A stretch of DNA of 64,000 nt from Calidifontibacillus oryziterrae (GTDB taxonomy: Bacteria > Bacillota > Bacilli > Bacillales > Bacillaceae_J), in contig NZ_KB223527.1 of NCBI RefSeq assembly GCF_000331575.1, forward strand, positions 345,842 through 409,841. Direction: 5' to 3'. This document shows, piece after piece, positions 52,983-61,317 of the stretch. Below the pieces are notes generated by a model, which was not told where the DNA came from, did no database searches, and worked only from the letters and a program-made list of their open reading frames with translations. A program made the position numbers and the translations under genes. How positions within the stretch are numbered: the stretch's first letter is position 1; each line of letters starts with the position of its first letter.

Positions 52983-55286
52983 TTATTTTACAGTTACAGT
53001 TTGATCAGCTTCGTTCCAGTCTACTTGTGCACCTAAAGCTTGTGCTACTGCACGTAGTGGAAGAACTGTACGACCATCTACAACTTTTGCTTTTACATCC
53101 ATTGGAATTTGTGCGCCGTTAACTGTTAAGATATTGCTACCAATTGTTAATTGAGCTACACGTCCATCTTTTAAGATTGTCACTTTGCGAGTTGCTTCAT
53201 CCCAAAGAATATTTTCACCTTCTACGCCTACTGCCTTCGCTACGTAACGAACTGGTAGGTACGTACGTGAAGCTTCAATGAATGGAGCTACATCCATTGT
53301 TTTTTCTACACCATTTTCAGTGTATGTTGTTCCACCAACTGTGAATACTACTTCACCTACTGTTTGGTTACCCTCTGCTGGTGTTACAACTGTTGCGATT
53401 GCTTTTTTCATAACATAATTTTTATCGAATTCACCAACTTCGATTGATGAAGTAGTTAGATCGAAGCTTGGGAATGTTTTTTCACCAATTTGCAAGTCTG
53501 TACTATCAAATGCCGTTCCTGTAGCTAGGTCAGCGTTTTGTACTAATGCATCGCCACCAACTTCTACATCAATATCGCCTTCTGGTACTGTGCGATCAAG
53601 ATCTACTTTTACATTAGAAATCTTGATTTGACTTGCACGTGTACTTTCAGAATCGATTGTAAATGTTAATTCACCATTATTTACATTAATTGTAGATTCA
53701 TCAATTTCTAGGTTGCCTTCAACTACTTCTATAGAAGGTTTGCCACTGAATTTAACGCCATCAGATAATTGTAATGTGACATCTTTACCTTTGATTAATG
53801 CGCCTTTTGCAGCTTCAGTTACGGTGATATCACCAATTGCTTGGCCTTTAATACCTGTTCTTACATTTGTTTTTTCAAATTCTACGTTTACTGGTGCTAC
53901 AGCTTTAGCTACTACTACTTCACCTTCAATACCAGCTTTACCGCTGAATTTAGCTGTGATGTCACCTTGTGCATCAGCTTTTGTTGACACATAGAATTTC
54001 ACTTTGAATTCACGCTTGTCAGAACCTGCTGGTAATGAGCTTAATTCGATTTCATTGCTGTCTCCAGTTACTTCTGCAAACAAGTCATTTTGAAGCTTAG
54101 TTTCAGCTGATGTATTGCTTGTAAAGCCCTTAACACCAGAAACCTCGTAGCCAACAACTTTTACCCATGATGGGAATTCGATTTGCACGTCACGGCTTGA
54201 TAACCATGAACCTGCTACTTCTTCTTTTATTGTAATTTCTGCAGTTTCTAAATCATCTGTATCTACATTGTTACGTCCCGCAAATAATGTAGGAACCTCA
54301 TCGTCAACTGAAATTTCAGAGCTGTAGTCTGCATATTTCGCTACTACGATATCTTGATCAGTTACATCGCCAGATACTTCAACTGTAATGTCACCATATG
54401 GTGCTTTATTGTCAGCATCAATTGCTAAACCTTCAATATAAATTGTAGTCAGTTTACTTGCAGTTGCTCTAGCTGGTAATTCAAATGTTACTTTATCATC
54501 ACCAACCGTTAAATTTGCTGAACCAGTGAATCCACCAGTAAATGTTGCTTTAGCAGTTACTCCATCCTCTGTTGTCCACTTGAAGTTTTTAGGTAAACGT
54601 AGTGTTACATCGTTCCCTTCTTCAAGTGTGTCAAGGGCTAATTCATCGATACGAATTGTACCGATTGCATCGCCATCCCCAATTGTTTTCACTTCTGAAA
54701 TTGTAGTTGATGTGTTACCATCTGCTACGATAGCAATTGTTTGTTGACTAGATGTCAATGTAGAACCTTTTGCATCAACTGTTACTTTAACTTCACCTTC
54801 TGCTCCATCTACTTCGAAGAACAATGGAACATGAACTGATGATGGATTTGTTTCTTCCCAGTCACCTACAATTTTTAGTTCTAAATCTTGAGCAGTAACT
54901 TGTACTACTTGGAAAGCTGGTACGTCAAGTGCATCGACTGCATCTTGATCAGCAACGTTAACAACATCCCATTTTGTTCCATCGTTTTTAATGATTGCAA
55001 TGTTTTCTTCTGAATAACTATCTTTAACCCATTTTACACCTGAAGGTAATGATAGACGAAATGTATCATTTGTTGCAAAGTTTACATCTTTCTCTTTAAT
55101 AATTAAGTGATTAGCTGCAGCAGCACCTGATACATAATCACTGTCAACATGTAATACTTTATCAACTAAGTTGTTGCTATTTGCACTTGCATCCATTGGT
55201 GCTACGATTGGTGCAACTACTCCTGCAGTTAATGCTGCAGACGTCATAACAGTAATCGCCTTTTTAAACTTTGGTTGGTTAGACAT
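52983..55286 (-). CDS. Large exported surface protein 1 with C-terminal copper-amine-oxidase-N-like domain
   Basis: A 767-aa secreted protein. Start at 55286 after AGGAGG. Signal peptide ends near DASA-NS (about residue 36). The mature region has four related modules: about 45-190, then one beginning GDAIGTIRIDELALDTL, one beginning ETAEITIKEEVAGSWL, and one beginning GQAIGDITVTEAAKGAL. Each carries a G/RDV-x-L/I-x-L/F-P-x-x-V/FK beta-strand pattern. The last about 125 residues are two halves of the Cu_amine_oxidN1 stalk domain (PVRYVAKAVG and PLRAVAQALG with VxWDE/NEADxTVTV). No SLH domain is present, so anchoring is by another route. It is closely related to the gene upstream. It may be an S-layer or major wall protein. 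Confidence 0.85.
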   Translation of the reverse strand: MSNQPKFKKAITVMTSAALTAGVVAPIVAPMDASANSNNLVDKVLHVDSDYVSGAAAANHLIIKEKDVNFATNDTFRLSLPSGVKWVKDSYSEENIAIIKNDGTKWDVVNVADQDAVDALDVPAFQVVQVTAQDLELKIVGDWEETNPSSVHVPLFFEVDGAEGEVKVTVDAKGSTLTSSQQTIAIVADGNTSTTISEVKTIGDGDAIGTIRIDELALDTLEEGNDVTLRLPKNFKWTTEDGVTAKATFTGGFTGSANLTVGDDKVTFELPARATASKLTTIYIEGLAIDADNKAPYGDITVEVSGDVTDQDIVVAKYADYSSEISVDDEVPTLFAGRNNVDTDDLETAEITIKEEVAGSWLSSRDVQIEFPSWVKVVGYEVSGVKGFTSNTSAETKLQNDLFAEVTGDSNEIELSSLPAGSDKREFKVKFYVSTKADAQGDITAKFSGKAGIEGEVVVAKAVAPVNVEFEKTNVRTGIKGQAIGDITVTEAAKGALIKGKDVTLQLSDGVKFSGKPSIEVVEGNLEIDESTINVNNGELTFTIDSESTRASQIKISNVKVDLDRTVPEGDIDVEVGGDALVQNADLATGTAFDSTDLQIGEKTFPSFDLTTSSIEVGEFDKNYVMKKAIATVVTPAEGNQTVGEVVFTVGGTTYTENGVEKTMDVAPFIEASRTYLPVRYVAKAVGVEGENILWDEATRKVTILKDGRVAQLTIGSNILTVNGAQIPMDVKAKVVDGRTVLPLRAVAQALGAQVDWNEADQTVTVK

Positions 55287-55409
55287 TAATGAATTCCTCC
55301 TAATAATGTTTGTATTATGACTCACTTAATTTATTTTTTTAAAAGTGAGCTTGTTAACAAGTTTAACAACTTACTATTCTAGTAAAACATTTTTGTAACT
55401 TGCATTCAA
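55287..55409 (-). promoter_or_regulatory. Promoter and conserved leader of surface protein gene 1
   Basis: TTGAAT (55404-55409), 17 bases, TTTACT (55381-55386) with an extended TG. The leader of about 88 nt holds a hairpin GCTCACTT...AAGTGAG and the palindrome CTTGTTAACAAG. The same layout is repeated upstream of gene 2. Confidence 0.6.
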
Positions 55410-55504
55410 TAGTAACTCATTTCCAGTTAATTTACATTTTAACAAATTTCAAGTTTCATAATCGTTATAGGTTCTCACATAATTGTTTTTTAATATAACA
55501 AATA

Positions 55505-55545
55505 AAGAAGGGGAGACATTAAGATAATATCTCCACCTTTTTTAT
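55505..55545 (-). terminator. Terminator of surface protein gene 2
   Basis: On minus AAGGTGGAGA ... TCTCCCCTT hairpin with a T-rich tail. Confidence 0.65.
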
Positions 55546-55554
55546 TGTTATTAA

Positions 55555-57801
55555 TTATTTTACAGTTACAGTTTGATCAGCTTCGTTCCAGTCTACTTGT
55601 GCACCTAAAGCTTGTGCTACTGCACGTAGTGGAAGAACTGTACGACCATCTACAACTTTTGCTTTTACATCCATTGGAATTTGTGCGCCGTTAACTGTTA
55701 AGATGTTGCTACCGATTGTTAATTGAGCTACACGTCCATCTTTTAAGATTGTCACTTTGCGAGTTGCTTCATCCCAAAGAATATTTTCACCTTCTACGCC
55801 TACTGCCTTCGCTACGTAACGAACTGGTAGGTACGTACGTGAAGCTTCAATGAATGGAGCTACATCCATTGTTTTTTCTACACCATTTTCAGTGTATGTT
55901 GTTCCACCAACTGTGAATACTACTTCACCTACTGTTTGGTTACCCTCTGCTGGTGTTACAACTGTTGCGATTGCTTTTTTCATAACGTAGTCATTATCGA
56001 ATTTACCTGCAGCAATTGGGCTAACTAAGTCAGCATTTTCTACTAATGCTTCCCCACCAACTTCTACATCGATATCACCTTCTGGTACTGTGCGATCAAG
56101 ATCTACTTTTACATTAGAAATCTTAATTTGACTTGCACGTGTACTTTCAGAATCGATTGTAAATGTTAATTCACCATTATTTACATTAATTGTAGATTCA
56201 TCAATTTCTAAGTTACCTTCAACTACTTCAATAGTTGGTTTGCCGCTAAATTCTACGCCATCCGATAATTGTAATGTAATATCTTTACCTTTGATTAATG
56301 CGCCTTTTGCAGCTTCAGTTACGGTAATATCACCAATTGCTTGGCCTTTAATACCTGTTCTTACATTTGTTTTTTCAAATTCTACGTTTACTGGTGCTAC
56401 AGCTTTAGCTACTACTACTTCACCTTCAATACCAGCTTTGCCGCTGAATTTAGCTGTGATGTCACCTTGTGCATCAGCTTTTGTTGACACATAGAATTTC
56501 ACTTTGAATTCACGCTTGTCAGTACCTGCTGGTAATGAGCTTAATTCGATTTCATTACTATCGCCAGCTGTCACTTCGCTAGTGAAGTCTCTATCAAGTT
56601 CAGTTTTAGCATCTCCATCATTGTTAAAACCTTTTACGCCAGAAATTTCGTAGCCAACAACTTTTACCCATGATGGGAATTCAATTTGCATATCACGGCT
56701 TGATAACCATGAACCAGCAACTTCTTCTTTAATTAATACTTCTGCTGTTTCCAATTCATCTGGATCAGAATCATCACGACCAGCAAATAATGTTGGTACT
56801 TCTCCATCTACTGAAATCTCAGAGCTATAGTCTGCGTATTTTGCTACAACGATATCTTGATCAGTTACATCACCAGATACTTCAACTGTGATGTCACCAT
56901 ATTCTGCATCTCTATCTGCATCAATTGCTAAGCCTTCAATATAAACTGTAGTAAGTTTACTTGCAGTTGCTCTAGCTGGTAATTCAATAGTTACTTTATC
57001 ATCACCAACCGTTAAATTTGCTGAACCAGTGAATCCACCAGTAAATGTTGCTTTAGCAGTTGCTCCCTCAGCATTTTGCCACTTGAAGTTTTTAGGTAAA
57101 CGTAGAGTTACTTCGTTTCCTTCTTCTAGTGTATCAAGAGCTAATTCATCGATACGAATTGTACCGATTGCATCGCCGTCACCAATTGTTTTCACATCTG
57201 AAATTGTTGTAGAAGTATTACCATTTGCTACAATGGCAAATGGGTATTGACCAGAAGTTAATGTTGAACCTTTTGCGTCAACTGTTACTTTAACTTCACC
57301 TTCTGCTCCATCTACTTCAAAGAATAAAGGAACTTTAATTGTATTTTTAGCAGTAGTTGCTGGTAGAACTGCTCCATTATCCCAGTTACCAACAATTTGT
57401 AATTCTAAATCTTGATCAGTAACTTGAATTACTTTAAAAGCTGGTCCACTTACAGATGATTCGTCTTTATTAACACCAGTTGCATCAATTAAAGTATACT
57501 TCCCTGCATCAGTTGTTACATACTCATCTTTTAACCATTTAACTCCCGCTGGCATTTGTAATCTAAATGTATCACCAGCATTCCCATCAAATTGGATATC
57601 ATCTTCTCCAATATAAAGATGAGTTGGAGTTGTTGAACCTGTATTATTATAGTCTGAATCTACATGAATTACTTTATCAACTAAGTTTGTACTATTTGCA
57701 CTCGCATCCATTGGTGCTACGATTGGTGCCACAACTCCTGCAGTTAATGCGGCAGAGGTCATAACTTTTATTGTTTTGTTTAATTTTGGTTGTAAAGACA
57801 T
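55555..57801 (-). CDS. Large exported surface protein 2, tandem paralogue of protein 1
   Basis: A 748-aa secreted protein with the same plan as its neighbour: signal peptide to about residue 36, four related modules, and a terminal Cu_amine_oxidN1-like stalk domain. The last 125 residues and several inner segments are identical to protein 1. The N-terminal module and the segment before KAIATVVTP differ; protein 1 has a roughly 25-residue insertion there. AGGAGG precedes the ATG at 57801. Recent duplication or gene conversion is likely. The genes have separate promoters and terminators. Confidence 0.85.
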   Translation of the reverse strand: MSLQPKLNKTIKVMTSAALTAGVVAPIVAPMDASANSTNLVDKVIHVDSDYNNTGSTTPTHLYIGEDDIQFDGNAGDTFRLQMPAGVKWLKDEYVTTDAGKYTLIDATGVNKDESSVSGPAFKVIQVTDQDLELQIVGNWDNGAVLPATTAKNTIKVPLFFEVDGAEGEVKVTVDAKGSTLTSGQYPFAIVANGNTSTTISDVKTIGDGDAIGTIRIDELALDTLEEGNEVTLRLPKNFKWQNAEGATAKATFTGGFTGSANLTVGDDKVTIELPARATASKLTTVYIEGLAIDADRDAEYGDITVEVSGDVTDQDIVVAKYADYSSEISVDGEVPTLFAGRDDSDPDELETAEVLIKEEVAGSWLSSRDMQIEFPSWVKVVGYEISGVKGFNNDGDAKTELDRDFTSEVTAGDSNEIELSSLPAGTDKREFKVKFYVSTKADAQGDITAKFSGKAGIEGEVVVAKAVAPVNVEFEKTNVRTGIKGQAIGDITVTEAAKGALIKGKDITLQLSDGVEFSGKPTIEVVEGNLEIDESTINVNNGELTFTIDSESTRASQIKISNVKVDLDRTVPEGDIDVEVGGEALVENADLVSPIAAGKFDNDYVMKKAIATVVTPAEGNQTVGEVVFTVGGTTYTENGVEKTMDVAPFIEASRTYLPVRYVAKAVGVEGENILWDEATRKVTILKDGRVAQLTIGSNILTVNGAQIPMDVKAKVVDGRTVLPLRAVAQALGAQVDWNEADQTVTVK

Positions 57802-57925
57802 TAATGAATTCCTCCTAATGTTTTTTAATATGACTCACCTGATCTATTTTTTTATTGCAAGTGAGCTTGTTAACAAGTTTAACAACTTGCTATTCTAGTA
57901 AAACATTTTTGAAAGTGACTATCAA
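57802..57925 (-). promoter_or_regulatory. Promoter and conserved leader of surface protein gene 2
   Basis: TTGATA (57920-57925), 17 bases, TTTACT (57897-57902) with extended TG. A leader hairpin CTCACTTGC...AGGTGAG matches gene 1. Confidence 0.6.
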
Positions 57926-58125
57926 TAGTAACTCATTTCCAGTTATTTTACAATTCGGAAGGTTATGAGCTTTATAGATCACTCTCAATTTAATCAGGAA
58001 CTTTATTTTAAATTGTCCCCAATTTCTGTTCCGTATTACATGTAATATTAAACTAGTTTAAACAACCACTATCAATGCCAATTTCCTTCCATATATCTGC
58101 CAATATTAAATTTTCTAAAATAATA
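57926..58125. other. Intergenic region upstream of surface protein gene 2, no gene seen
   Basis: Contains a perfect 14-bp palindrome TATTACATGTAATA (58034-58047), about 140 bases before the predicted start, possibly an operator. Otherwise AT-rich and featureless. Confidence 0.4.
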
Positions 58126-58157
58126 AAACTCTTATCTGAAACAGATAAGAGTTTTAT
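58126..58157 (-). terminator. Terminator of the sulfurtransferase gene
   Basis: AAAACTCTTATCTG-AAA-CAGATAAGAGTTTT, perfect 14-bp stem with T-rich minus tail. Confidence 0.9.
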
Positions 58158-58166
58158 TTGTAGTTA

Positions 58167-59003
58167 TTATTCTTCTATTCCAACTGCAATCGGATTATCG
58201 TCATAGCTTATCCAATCACTCCAACTTCCTATATAGAGCTTAACATTTTTAAAGCCAAGTTCATCTAACGCGACGATGTTTGGACAAGCTGAGACACCAG
58301 AACCGCAATATACAATAATTTGCTGATCTTTATTCAAGCTATTGAATTGTTTTAATTCATCTAAAGATTTCCACTCGTTCTTATCAGTAATACATTCTTT
58401 CCAAAAGCAATGACGAGCTCCCGGAATGTGGCCTGCTTTCTTATCAATTGGTTCTTCAATCCCGGCATACCTATTTCCATCTCTAGAATCAATTAATATT
58501 GCCTTTTTTGTACTTATATTTTGTTTAACTTCCTCAACATCACTTAAAAGCTGTGGTTGAAGTCTTGGTTCAAATTCCTTTCGATTAATTTCTGGTAGCT
58601 CATTCGATATTGGGAATCCATTTGAAACCCACTTACTAAATCCGCCATCTACTATATACACTTGTTCATGTCCTAAGTATTTAAGCATCCACCAAAATCT
58701 TGATGCCATCATTCCGCCTTGATCATCATAGGCAACTACCTTCGTTTCCTTTGTGATACCAGCTGTCGAAAGTTTATCAATAATCCGATCTAAGCTAGGC
58801 AGTGGATGTCGTCCACCATGTACACCAGGAAAATATGACAAATCTTTTTCTAGATCAAAATAATAAGCCCCGCTGATATGTTCTTTCATATATAAGTTAA
58901 AGCCTTCACTTGGGCTACCAAGTACAAACCGACAATCAATAACCCGAACTGATGGATTGTTAATGTTTTCTTTCAACCAATAAACATCTACAATATTTTT
59001 CAT
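58167..59003 (-). CDS. Thiosulfate/3-mercaptopyruvate sulfurtransferase (two rhodanese domains)
   Basis: A 278-aa cytosolic enzyme that moves sulfane sulfur from thiosulfate or mercaptopyruvate to a thiol or cyanide. The N-terminal inactive rhodanese domain (about 5-140) ends with KWVSNGFPIS. The C-terminal active domain has the loop CGSGVSAC, where the first Cys carries persulfide, and VYCGSGVSACPN fits the mercaptopyruvate-type signature. ATG at 59003 follows GGGAGTGGG; an earlier GTG is possible. It is monocistronic. Confidence 0.92.
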   Translation of the reverse strand: MKNIVDVYWLKENINNPSVRVIDCRFVLGSPSEGFNLYMKEHISGAYYFDLEKDLSYFPGVHGGRHPLPSLDRIIDKLSTAGITKETKVVAYDDQGGMMASRFWWMLKYLGHEQVYIVDGGFSKWVSNGFPISNELPEINRKEFEPRLQPQLLSDVEEVKQNISTKKAILIDSRDGNRYAGIEEPIDKKAGHIPGARHCFWKECITDKNEWKSLDELKQFNSLNKDQQIIVYCGSGVSACPNIVALDELGFKNVKLYIGSWSDWISYDDNPIAVGIEE

Positions 59004-59072
59004 ACTACTTCCCACTCCCTTTTAAGCTTAAAACTTACAAACAAACGTAGAGCTTATTCTACCCCTTTGCTT

Positions 59073-59342
59073 TTAGGTGGTACTTTTTGCAACATAATCT
59101 CTTACCATTTGTTCTGTTACAAATTTCCTAACTGGTAATGAGGTTACGATTCCTCTTTTACCTAAGTTATTCATTTCCTTTGTTACCGCATTGATTGCAG
59201 TTGTAGTAAATGGCTCATTACTCTTACACAAATTAATTGCCTCTTGTATGTATGCCTCACGTTTTTCATCTAATTTAATAAACGCCTTAACAATATGATG
59301 TTGACCTTCAGAATGTTTTGTAATTTCAAGGTGCACACTCAA
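59073..59342 (-). CDS. ypbS: DUF2533 family protein (YpbS-like), 89 aa
   Basis: TTG at 59342 after AAGGGGGAACGG. The protein has the family pattern HSEGQHHIVKAFIKLDEKRE, AYIQEAINLCKSNEPF and INAVTKEMNNLGKRGIVT, ending EQMVRDYVAKS. Soluble and helical. Unknown function. Located near dynA as in B. subtilis ypbR-ypbS. Confidence 0.85.
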   Translation of the reverse strand: MSVHLEITKHSEGQHHIVKAFIKLDEKREAYIQEAINLCKSNEPFTTTAINAVTKEMNNLGKRGIVTSLPVRKFVTEQMVRDYVAKSTT

Positions 59343-59582
59343 GTAACCGTTCCCCCTTTTGCAATGTATCTTTTTTATTATTTCATATTTTATATTGTTT
59401 AGCCAACCATTACATAGTAGTAATTGTTATTTTCTTATGATAGTGACATGCAAGTTTTTCTAAAATGCAGGAAAGTATATATTTATATAGAAATATTTAT
59501 ATGTACTTGCGCTCGAATAATTTAAGTTGTGTTATTTTATTGTTGATTTTTAACACAACCAAATATTAAGGGGGATGATAAT

Positions 59583-60464
59583 ATGAAGGTTGGTTTTATT
59601 GGTCTTGGCAATATGGGGCTTCCGATGGCTAAAAATTTAGTGAGAGCAAATTATAAAGTATTTGGGAAAAATCGCAGTAAAGGGAAAGAAGAGCTTTTCG
59701 CACAGGCTGGCGGGCAAACAGGGATGAGTATTTCAGAAATGGCACAACAGCTTGATGTTATCTTAACGTGCCTCCCATTACCGGCTGATGTTGAAAATGT
59801 TTATTTTGGAAGTGATGGACTCATTGAAAATGGGCATGAGGGTCTTATATTAGTCGATCATAGTACAGTCGCTCCTGGTTTAAATGAGAAAATTTTTAAA
59901 TCTGCCAGCAAAAAAGGGATACAATTTTTAGACGCACCGATAAGTGGGGGTAATTTTGGCGCGGAGGACGGTTCGTTAACCATTATGGTTGGTGGCGACA
60001 AAGAAGTTTTTCATAAGGTTCTTCCTCTTTTTGAAGTAATGGGGAAAAACATTTATCACATCGGTACTATTGGCAGCGGTTCTGTCGTGAAATTAATAAA
60101 TAATTTAATGGTTGCCTTTCATACCCAAGCTGTTAGTGAAGCAGTAACTTTAGGTAAAAAGATGGGAGTCGATACCGATTTACTATTTAACATTTTGAAT
60201 AACAGCTATGCACAAAGTCGCATTTATGACCGACATTATAATAATTTTATATCGAAGGATCAATATGAAGCAGGCTTTGCAATTAAACTGTTACATAAAG
60301 ATATGAAGCTAGCTGAGGAAATGGCTAGTGACGCAGGTGTGAATTTAACAATTGGGAGAGAACTAACTGAAATTCTCTTCAAAGCAATGGAAAAAGGTTT
60401 AGCTGAAAACGATATGTCTGCCCTTTATTTGCTACAAAGTAAATATCAAGAAAATAAATTATAA
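59583..60464 (+). CDS. NAD(P)-dependent beta-hydroxyacid dehydrogenase (3-hydroxyisobutyrate dehydrogenase family)
   Basis: A 293-aa cytosolic oxidoreductase. Rossmann motif GFIGLGNMGLPMAKNLV (residues 4-20), substrate motif DAPISGGNFGAEDG, catalytic Lys region GSGSVVKLINNLM, and a helical C-terminal dimer domain (HKDMKLAEEMA). Members oxidise 3-hydroxyisobutyrate, tartronate semialdehyde or related acids. B. subtilis YkwC is a likely relative. Substrate unknown. AAGGGGGATG precedes the ATG. Confidence 0.93.
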   Translation: MKVGFIGLGNMGLPMAKNLVRANYKVFGKNRSKGKEELFAQAGGQTGMSISEMAQQLDVILTCLPLPADVENVYFGSDGLIENGHEGLILVDHSTVAPGLNEKIFKSASKKGIQFLDAPISGGNFGAEDGSLTIMVGGDKEVFHKVLPLFEVMGKNIYHIGTIGSGSVVKLINNLMVAFHTQAVSEAVTLGKKMGVDTDLLFNILNNSYAQSRIYDRHYNNFISKDQYEAGFAIKLLHKDMKLAEEMASDAGVNLTIGRELTEILFKAMEKGLAENDMSALYLLQSKYQENKL

Positions 60465-60467
60465 TTT

Positions 60468-60500
60468 ATAAAGGGGCTGTCTAAGACAGTCCCTTTATTA
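60468..60500 (+). terminator. Terminator of the dehydrogenase gene
   Basis: ATAAAGGGGCTGTC-TAA-GACAGTCCCTTTAT; near-perfect stem with a short tail. Confidence 0.75.
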
Positions 60501-60503
60501 TTA

Positions 60504-60525
60504 GCTATGTTAATTTAACAGAGCC
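60504..60525. repeat. Back-to-back ends of the MITE-like element
   Basis: GCTATGTTAA directly followed by TTTAACAGAGCC. The second is identical to the right end of the element at 20056-20239, and the first matches its left end with one or two differences. Looks like a fused pair of terminal repeats without the centre. Confidence 0.45.
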
Positions 60526-60535
60526 TTATTATTAA

Positions 60536-61279
60536 TTAAATGTCATCTCTGAATGGTATTCGTACCATGTCATACGGTGTCGCTATCCCTAATAATTTTT
60601 CATCAGATCGACCAGTTTCAGTTATTAATATTGCTTCAAGCCTTGTTGAGTACAAATCAGAGTGGTGAAGAAATTTCTCTCGGACATCATAAATATTTTG
60701 ATCCTTATTCATAAACACATAATTTCGCTTATTTTTTTCAAAGGATAACACATCATCCAAACGGGTATCTAAAATACTTTCAATAGAAATATTATCTACA
60801 TGCTGAGCCATCCATCTCGTGATCCCTCTATCTGTAATTAAGCCAACAAACTTCTCATGATCATAAATTGGAAATTGTGAATACCCATGTTTTTTAATGG
60901 ATAAAAGCACTGCCTTTAAATTGTCATTTTTTTGAAACGTTTTTACTTTCCGTTCAAAAAAAGGAATAATTGTTTTCGGTGTAGATAGTTCAGCAGCTAT
61001 TTTTTCTATTAATTCAACAATCGATATGTGCGGCTCTGCAATGGCATATTCAGGGTATGCTTTATCGTGAACAATTGCATTTCTTAAATGAGATAATTCT
61101 TTAAGATCATCCTTATATGTCATGACTGTACCATTTTTCTTCTTTGACATATCAACTAACCGATAAAACGGGATGTGTCCTCCGACATCAACCATTTTTT
61201 CAAGTTCTTTCGTAATTGTATTGAATGCACTGATAAACCGTTCGGAATTTTTATATTGATCTTTACTAGCATCTCCCAT
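60536..61279 (-). CDS. HEPN-like plus tandem CBS domain protein
   Basis: A 247-aa cytosolic protein. N-terminal helical region (about 1-95) has a KKNGTVMTYKDDLKELSHLRNAIVHD segment whose R-N-x3-H is the signature of HEPN domains. Two CBS repeats follow: about 100-160 (SQFPIYDHEKFVGLITDRGITRW) and 170-245 (ILITETGRSDEKLLGIATPYDMV), which usually bind adenine nucleotides. The combination suggests a nucleotide-gated regulator or RNase. GGGGAG precedes the ATG. It lies just downstream of dynA on the same strand with 39 bases between, so cotranscription is likely. Confidence 0.85.
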   Translation of the reverse strand: MGDASKDQYKNSERFISAFNTITKELEKMVDVGGHIPFYRLVDMSKKKNGTVMTYKDDLKELSHLRNAIVHDKAYPEYAIAEPHISIVELIEKIAAELSTPKTIIPFFERKVKTFQKNDNLKAVLLSIKKHGYSQFPIYDHEKFVGLITDRGITRWMAQHVDNISIESILDTRLDDVLSFEKNKRNYVFMNKDQNIYDVREKFLHHSDLYSTRLEAILITETGRSDEKLLGIATPYDMVRIPFRDDI

Positions 61280-61317
61280 TAGACTTCTCCCCTTATTTAA
61301 GCAAGTAGCTTCTCTAA

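Noticed and set aside
53713-57250. Plus-strand frames opposite the two surface-protein genes
   Set aside because: They appear in both paralogues simply because the coding strands are duplicated; no start signals.
53000-57700. CRISPR-like repetition
   Set aside because: The repetition is protein-coding tandem duplication; no short direct repeats with unique spacers occur anywhere in the window.
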